Shown: piece after piece, positions 58,291-64,000 of the stretch | Layout of the letters: the number at the start of each line of letters is the position of its first letter | Position numbering within the stretch: position 1 is the first letter of the stretch | Assembly: GCF_051014445.1 (NCBI RefSeq) | Contig: NC_135144.1 | Span: 7,254,001 to 7,318,000, forward strand | Reading direction: 5' to 3' | DNA length: 64,000 bases | From: Colletes latitarsis | Lineage: Eukaryota; Arthropoda; Insecta; Hymenoptera; Colletidae | The notes under the pieces: model-generated | Database searches by the model: none | Told to the model about the DNA's origin: nothing | The model's input: only the letters and a program-made list of their open reading frames with translations | Position numbers and translations under genes: made by a program

Positions 58291-60480
58291 AAATTCAATT
58301 GTGTTTTCGATGTCGTTGAAATTGTATCTTTGCCTCTGTTGTTCGAATCTTCTATGTTTGTGTAGGTTCGTCGTTAACGGTTTGTTTTCTCATGAAATAC
58401 AATAAGAATGTTTTATCGACGATGTCCATTTCTTAAATTCATATTTGTAAATAGAAATCTTGCATTATAATTTTTATTTATTTTACTAAATTTTTTCGAA
58501 AATTGCTAATAATCTATTCGAGTAACTATAAATAACTAATTAAAAAAAAAGGAAGCGTTCTTCGGATATGGAAAAATAATATACTAGTATGAGTGTGTTT
58601 GTTGCTTATTTTACCTTAATTTCACGGTAATTAAAAGATATTCTAAAAGCTTAAATTAATCATTATTTTCATCACAAAAATTTTTCTTGGTGTTTCGAGG
58701 AATTTTTCACTCGCATGAAACAATGTTATTTAACTATTAGTAAATTGAAATGCACTCACGTTAAAACGTGGAAACCTTTCCTGCTTGTTTCCGCCGACAT
58801 AATTTTACCCTCGAGGCATTTGTAAATATCGAATTCTGACAAAGGTATTAAATTTGACGTTTGTTCGCTGACAGCGTTTCAGCAGAGATATCGTCGATCA
58901 AACGAGCGCTTCGACTGTGTACAAATATTAATAACAGATTGCAGCGAAATGCTAAAGGGTGAAATTTACGCGCGTATGTGCAAAAATAGTCCTCGATGTC
59001 GTGTCCTTTCAGTCACTGTAAATATTTAAACGATAGGTACGGTTCGCCTATCACAAAAAAAGTAATTCTCTGCAACCGAAATACGAATTAATAAATACCA
59101 AATTAAACTCTAACATTGACGGTAATGTTTCGTCGATTAATTTTATAAAATCGTTGGTCCTCGAATGATTAATTAATCGATTTTTAATCGTTCGTAAAAG
59201 CACGTGAGAAATACCTCTAAACAAAACTGTAATAGATTTCACGATCGCGTCCAGCCGCAATTAGCTCGCTCGCGGCCATCGCGACGAGCTCGGGTCATTC
59301 AAACGAGAAAAATGTCGCAATAAAAATGTCCGTGAGCCACCCTTAGCGCTACACTCGGAGAGATTCTAATCGTAAAGGAGCCGCGATAAGACCGCCTGGT
59401 AATGGTTCGCCATAAACGATACTTAACGATCGCGTCTTTTGCGATACTTTGACCCGAGAAGTTTTATCGTTCGAAAAAGAAGGGAAGATGTTGTCGCGCT
59501 TGGACTTACGCCGATGCGTGTCACGCGATATGAAAAAGTTAGAAACGAACTTTCGCCGGATGTTCGATTTACTAAAGTTCGTGCCTCTTTCGTCCCTAGT
59601 TTCCATTTAGGTCGAATCGAGATTTCAGAATTGGACTTCGAGGGAAATCCACGTTTCGCTATATTTTTCGGGTGTACACGATACACAATTTAAACGCAAG
59701 AAACCATCGTAAAAAAAGTTTTACAGATAATATGGACGAAGATTAAACGAAGGGTGCGTTAAAGAATTTTGAAATTCGCGCTAAAACAATATGTTGTAAT
59801 GTTTTACAAGCAAGTGTAAGGAAACATTTTATAGGTACTTGTAATCTGTAGTTACAATTATAATTTTAATTAATTAATCTCTGATTTTCGTACATATAGA
59901 AAATCTGATCGAGGTAACATTATTATAAGCGTGATAATTTTTCTCGACATTAATTTCTAATGTTAGAAACAATTTTTTTAACCAAAAGAAAGATCAATCC
60001 CTTACAAATACGGTGACCGTATTATTCAAGGGAAAATAACACACGAATCTAGGTTATGTTAGCTTTTATTTAGTACTACTAGTTCTCTCTAGATGGCGCT
60101 GCTTTCTAGGGTGTAACTCTGGGAATATGACGCGTTTCATAGACTCTACTTTGTATTAGATTTGAATGAAATTAGAAGAATTTTAAGTAATAAGTAATGA
60201 AAGTGAATCCAATTTGAATTATTTTAATAGTATAAATTTTAAAAAGAATGCTTTATTCTTTTTAAAGTAATGCTTAATAAATAAAGTAATATTCTTTGTA
60301 AAATTTTCTAAGCTAACGCAGATATTAATAATAGTTAGACTGCGGATGTTTATGCAAATGCATATATTCCTAGGAGATAAATAAAAGAGTGAAACTTAAA
60401 TAGAAGTTTGTTTCGTCACTAGAGGTCCTTAAAAATATACTTTTTATTTTACATATTTTGCATATGACATATGTTTTACA
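58291..60480. other. Unassigned DNA
   Basis: 59270-59700 is less AT-rich, with frames overlapping on both strands (for example 59439-59693 plus, 84 codons), none recognised. No repeats with other parts of the window were noticed. Confidence 0.4.
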
Positions 60481-60588
60481 TATCTTTTATAAAAACATAT
60501 GTCGAAACATGCTGCTATATCATATATATTTATTGCATTTCTTTTCATAAAATTAATGCTTATATGGACTTCTGAATATTTATTTCAG

Positions 60589-61359
60589 TTTACTAATTCA
60601 ACATTTGTGTACGATAGAGTATTGTTGTTAGTGACAGATGCAGCTGCGTATATGATAAAAGCTGGAAAACATTTAGGGGTGTTTTATCCAAATGTGATGT
60701 ATATAACATGCGTGAATCATAGTTTACGTAAAGTTGCAGAAGAAGTACGTCAGTACTTTTCCCTTGTAAATAATTTAGTATCTTTTATTTAAAAAATATT
60801 TGTAAAAGCACCATTTCGTGTCGGAAGTTATCGAAGAATTTTAGGAAATCATTACCACCTAAACCAATTTTAACAAGGTGGGGGGCGTGAATTCAGGCAG
60901 CAATATTTTATGTTACGCATTTGGAAGATGCATTGGCAATTAGAAAAATACAAGAAGCTCTTCAAAATGAATAGCTAATTCAGAATTTAATATTTGTCAA
61001 AATACATTTTCAAACTTTGCCCGACAATATAACAAAACTATTGGAATGCCTTTAAGCGAATCGATGGAATTAGTGGCGAATATAGATCGAAATTTTAGGA
61101 GCTTTCCCGGAATTTACAGAGAGAAAATTATAACGAAATGGAATGCACTTTTAGCCAGGAATCCCGGTTACGAAACAATATTCAAAATTAGTGAAATTTT
61201 ACGAGGTCAGATTGTTAAAGAACCTAAAACAATTAAAACATGATACTTCAGCAAATTCAAGTATGCCCCAATCACATCTTGTGATGTTGAACGTCGTCGA
61301 CTAACGCTTGACAATATTGAAAAAATACTCGTAACATATTGTAATTTAAATTATAACTG
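60589..61359 (+). pseudogene. hAT-superfamily transposase remnant
   Basis: Segments of a hAT transposase follow in order with stops and frameshifts. 'VLLLVTDAAAYMIKAGK' at about 60622-60672 contains the catalytic aspartate region. 'YITCVNHSLRKVAEEVR' (60697-60750) is the conserved C..H motif. Then come a stop at 60790-60792, 'FVKAPFRVGSYRRIL', a frameshift, 'LPPKPILTRWGA' and a TGA where tryptophan is expected. Then 'MPLSESMELVANIDRN', 'IYREKIITKWNALLARNPGY', 'FKYAPITSCDVER' (start of the C-terminal dimerisation region) and 'NIEKILVTYCN', ending at 61359. The 'SFS.YK' stretch after DVER is deleted. The BED zinc finger and N-terminal part are absent, and terminal inverted repeats are not clear. 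It is inactive. Confidence 0.85.
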
Positions 61360-62382
61360 ATTATTATTACGTTTATATAATAAAATTATTTGAACATATT
61401 TTGAGTATACTTTTGCATATTATTTGACATACGTCACTTATACATTTTGACATATTTTATTGACATAAAATAATAGCAGTATAATAAGCGTAAAATAAGT
61501 AATTATTTTAAAGAAAGGAGAAAACTGAGTTTCGAAGAAACGAATAAATCCAGAGGTTACTGGAAGAAAAGCCCTTCGAAATAAAGGACGAATGGTCGGC
61601 GTACTTGCAAGCGATAACGCAACGGTATACTTTCGCCCCGAGGAATCAGCCATTTTACGGTCGAAGCACGATTTCGAGCGGTCCCTGTGTACACATTTTG
61701 TCGAAAACAATCTTAGCATCGTGCGGTCAAACAATTTTAGTTCGCGACTTTCTTCCGTATTTGCACGAGACGCGCCCGATAAAGCGCCGACTCGTACTAC
61801 TAGTGAGTGGTCTCTTCGGCGCGTTGGACGCGATTTCCTGGCGTTTGCTTTTACCACGACATGCCGTGACGCGAGCAAACGCGGAGCAGGAGAGAAAAAG
61901 GAATTTTCCGTTGCGGGTAAATGGAAAATGTTTATTCTTGGGCCGCGGGTTGCGTGTGACGGACACCGGCGTCCGCTACGTTAAAGTAATTTCCATGCGA
62001 ACCGTTCGCCGCGATAACGGAAAGCTCCATTACGCGAAACTCCTGCCACGGAAAAGATGAATCGCGATTAATCAAAAACCCCCCCGTGGAACGATGTAAT
62101 GGTAATCGGGGTTTGTAAATGATCGCGTTTTCGACTGTCTTCCCGCAATAAAATTGCTGAAAGACCTTGAATGAGAAATATGACGTACCACCTTTGTCTG
62201 TATCCCCTTTAGAAGATTTCGTCCCGCAGACGCGCGGAAAAGAGGCTTTGGGAAATGTATTCTCTGTCGGATTTTAGGACGAACGGTCTTCAGAAAATCG
62301 CCTCGAGTTGATGGCTTAGACTGTTTCGCGAGATTCGCGGTACACCCGGACACGTTAAACGACCCGTTTCTTTTATCGAGGT
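61360..62382. other. Unassigned DNA with CpG-richer section
   Basis: 61580-62060 is balanced in composition and open in several frames on both strands (151 codons at 61605-62060 plus, 146 codons at 61438-61878 minus). Multiple overlapping open frames are what CpG-rich, stop-poor DNA produces, and none resembles a known protein. Confidence 0.4.
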
Positions 62383-62653
62383 ATCCATTATTGAGGTAAA
62401 AGTACGTAAAAATACGCAAATTATACCGTTTTAAAGCTTGTAGACAAGACAAAATACAGTTGTTTTACAGGGAAATAGAATAAAATTCAGGTAAACGTCA
62501 AATGCTGTCACTTCTATTGCATTAGGAGCATCCGAATGCATTTGTTTTCATTGCATAACAGTTAAGTGAACGATTAAATCTCCTTCATAACTGTATTGGT
62601 GGCGTATTACAGCAACGACACAGCCGCTCGTATCAATTATTGAGGTAAAAGTA
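62383..62653 (+). repeat. 253-bp tandem array, part before the insertion
   Basis: Unit 1 runs 62383-62635, starting 'tatccattattgaggtaaaa' and containing 'ttctattgcattaggagcat'. Unit 2 starts at 62636 and is cut at about 62653. The array resumes at about 63566. Confidence 0.85.
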
Positions 62654-62957
62654 TTGTGCTCCACGAGAAGAAGGCATAGCGTGTATTGGAAATTCCAACA
62701 CTTATTAGCAGACCCCTCATTTAGTTAATATTAGTTTAAATTACTTAATTAGCAATTTGACAAGTACCTTATGTACAAAGCAAATTGCCGTACTATTAAG
62801 CACCGTACTTTGGGACCATACCTGCCCCTTGGGACCGCGGACACCCACCCCTGCACCACCCTGAGTGGGTGGTATTTCGAATGACTGAGGACTGGCCCAC
62901 GAGGGATGGGCAGAGGTTTGATTAGCAACACCGCATCTCCTCCTATTTTGGAATAGG

Positions 62958-62964
62958 TATAAAA
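62958..62964 (+). promoter_or_regulatory. TATA box of LTR-like insert
   Basis: TATAAAA within 'ggaataggtataaaaccgcg', about 170 bp before the AATAAA at 63131. It probably is the retrotransposon promoter. Confidence 0.5.
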
Positions 62965-63130
62965 CCGCGGGGCATAGGACTTTACTAGTTAGAACACCAT
63001 AAGAACAACATAAGAACCGTTACAAATTAGAATCGAACCAAGAACATTGAAACGTAAACTGTTCATACACATGTAAATATTTGTAAATAAATTCAAGTGT
63101 TGTAAATAGTATTGAACCTTCTATTTACTA

Positions 63131-63136
63131 AATAAA
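63131..63136 (+). terminator. Polyadenylation signal of LTR-like insert
   Basis: AATAAA in 'ttactaaataaaacagc', placed downstream of the TATA box as in an LTR. Confidence 0.45.
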
Positions 63137-63311
63137 ACAGCTTCACTAACATAGTGGGAGTCTACAGCGTGTTTACATCCCCACTCTTACAGCAGTCCAT
63201 TGATTGGCTGTCACCGATCTTCATCACCGTTTTCAACCAATACCTGTGAGTCAGCGGACTGCAACAGGAGTGGGGATGTAAACACTCTGTGCCTTTTTCT
63301 CGTGGAAGAAT

Positions 63312-63565
63312 AGTACCTAGAACTACGCTAATAATAACGTTTACATTGTGGCGTCGCCTCCCATGCTCGCCACCAGAGGGATTGCGCTCTCACAAGCGCT
63401 CGACCAACCCCTCGGTTGCTACATATATATATACACTCCTCGACCGACTTCCCAATATCCCAGTCGTCTAAGGCCTGCTAGAAAGCCTTACTGACGAGTC
63501 CACTAGAGTCCGAAACGCGACCCCTCGTTTCTTTTTCCGTCCTCCTACGAGATTCTCATAATCTC
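63312..63565 (+). other. Sequence carrying a hammerhead-like motif
   Basis: Less AT-rich segment between the foldback element and resumption of the tandem array. It contains an alternating TA run at 63422-63432, the hammerhead-like motif, and a small hairpin (GAGATT...AATCTC, about 63550-63566). It is not part of the array unit, so it came in with the inserted material; it may be a leader of a retroelement. Confidence 0.5.
63463..63521 (+). ncRNA. Hammerhead ribozyme-like sequence, degenerate stem II
   Basis: All conserved core positions of a hammerhead self-cleaving ribozyme are present. The cleavage triplet GTC lies at 63466-63468. Stem I is six perfect pairs (TAAGGC 63469-63474 with GCCTTA 63485-63490), closed by a 10-nt loop. 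CTGACGA at 63491-63497 follows, then stem II, then GAAA at 63512-63515. Stem III has three pairs (T63467-A63515, G63466-C63516, C63465-G63517), with two more possible after a 2-nt bulge. The defect is stem II: GTCC (63498-63501) faces GTCC (63508-63511), so only the outer two of four pairs form around a 6-nt loop. Hammerheads occur in Penelope-like elements and retrozymes; host element identity here is unknown. Confidence 0.6.
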
Positions 63566-63935
63566 ATGCTTGCAAACAAGAAAAAATACAGTTGTTTTAC
63601 AGGGAAACATAATGAAACTCTGCTAAACATCAAATGCTGTCACTTCTATTGCATTAGGAGCATCCAAATGCATTTGTTTTCATTGCATAACAGTTAGATA
63701 AACAATTAAATTCCCTTCATGACTATTGGTGGCGTATTACAGCAACAACACAGCCATTCGTATCCATTATTGAGGTGAAAGTACGTAAAAATACACAAAT
63801 TGTACCGTTTAGAAGCTTGTAGACAAGAAAAAATACAGTTGTTTTACAGGAAAACATAATAAAACTCAAATAAACATCAAATGCCGTCAGTTCTATTCAA
63901 TTAGAAGCATCCGAATACATTTTTCTTTTATTATA
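63566..63935 (+). repeat. 253-bp tandem array, part after the insertion
   Basis: It resumes at 'aacaagaaaaaatacagttg' (the remaining 195 bp of unit 2). Unit 3 starts at 63761 and decays after about 63930. About 40 bp of unit 2 are missing at the insertion point, so the insertion was accompanied by a deletion. Confidence 0.85.
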
Positions 63936-64000
63936 AAATTTTCGATTTTTATATGTTCTTGTTAGAATTTGAAGAAATATGGCACATTTGAGACCGCGTT

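Larger units (their letters stand above)
62685..63165 (+). mobile_element. Solo-LTR-like insert, ~481 bp
   Basis: It is flanked by a direct repeat AGCGTGT (62678-62684 and 63166-63172). It contains a strong TATA box (TATAAAA, 62958-62964) followed by a transcribed-region-like stretch and AATAAA at 63131-63136, the order expected for U3-R-U5 of an LTR. Exact TG...CA borders are ambiguous because part of the target can also be read as LTR end. No internal coding region is present. Confidence 0.55.
62654..63311. mobile_element. Foldback element interrupted by a solo-LTR-like insert
   Basis: The outer part 62654-62684 ('ccacgagaagaaggcatag') is the inverted counterpart of 63283-63311 ('gcctttttctcgtgg'). 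63168-63200 ('gtgtttacatccccactc') is the inverted counterpart of 63257-63286 ('gagtggggatgtaaacac'). Joined across the insert, this makes a palindrome with arms of about 60 bp around a 57-bp loop. It lies within the 253-bp array. Confidence 0.7.

Noticed and set aside
59439..59693. 84-codon plus-strand frame with antisense frames of similar length
   Set aside because: Overlapping frames on both strands in less AT-rich DNA and no recognisable similarity.
61438..62060. Overlapping frames of 130-151 codons on both strands as a host gene
   Set aside because: Several long frames overlap in a CpG-rich, stop-poor stretch, and none resembles a known domain.

Overview
The window looks like repeat-rich, AT-rich intergenic DNA from an arthropod, most probably an insect. 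The evidence is the set of degraded animal transposons (a mariner-like element, piggyBac, Tc1, hAT, BEL/Pao and a non-LTR retrotransposon), the absence of any bacterial-style operon, and the dense TA- and TTAA-flanked miniature elements. The insect order is only a guess (Hymenoptera is plausible). I recognise no host gene with confidence. All protein similarity I can read belongs to mobile-element remnants, apart from one short zinc-ribbon-like reading frame in a large inverted duplication.

The dominant component, about a quarter of the window in 15 copies, is 'family A': TA-flanked elements with long terminal inverted repeats beginning CAGGGTGTTCGGCC. Their interior is a variable number of composite satellite-like monomers of about 670 bp and carries no believable gene. 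A second component, 'family B', consists of pogo/Tigger-like non-autonomous elements (TIR about CAGTGATCCCTCGTTAA) with an associated block of about 370 bp.

Layout: 0-6.1 kb, family A and B copies. 6.3-10.2 kb, three unrelated tandem arrays. 11.3-14.9 kb, a nested stack: a BEL/Pao fragment beside a duplicated segment that was hit by a LINE 3' end with a 15-bp target duplication, which was in turn hit by a nearly intact mariner-like element (one nonsense codon). 15.2-16.8 kb, a 196-bp tandem array with piggyBac-like MITEs trapped in two of six units. 17.7-19.9 kb, a minus-strand LINE reverse transcriptase pseudogene split by family A. 20.6-31.5 kb, a 3.2-kb inverted duplication with a 4.5-kb spacer. 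33.5-35.3 kb, family A abutting a piggyBac C-terminal fragment. 38.6-47.9 kb, more family A, including a 2.4-kb copy with three 672-bp units, and a deleted piggyBac element. 51.5-53.3 kb, family A abutting a 160-bp satellite with a dimeric higher-order pattern. 54.7-58.3 kb, family A and a Tc1 fragment. 60.5-61.4 kb, a hAT transposase pseudogene. 62.4-63.9 kb, a 253-bp array interrupted by a foldback element, a solo-LTR-like insert and a sequence with every conserved core position of a hammerhead ribozyme.

The genes do not work together. The region is best read as a record of successive insertions, from which relative ages can be inferred. Points most worth a second look are the TIR-bounded satellite carriers (family A), the hammerhead-like motif near 63.49 kb, and the inverted duplication with one intact and one broken copy of the same short reading frame.
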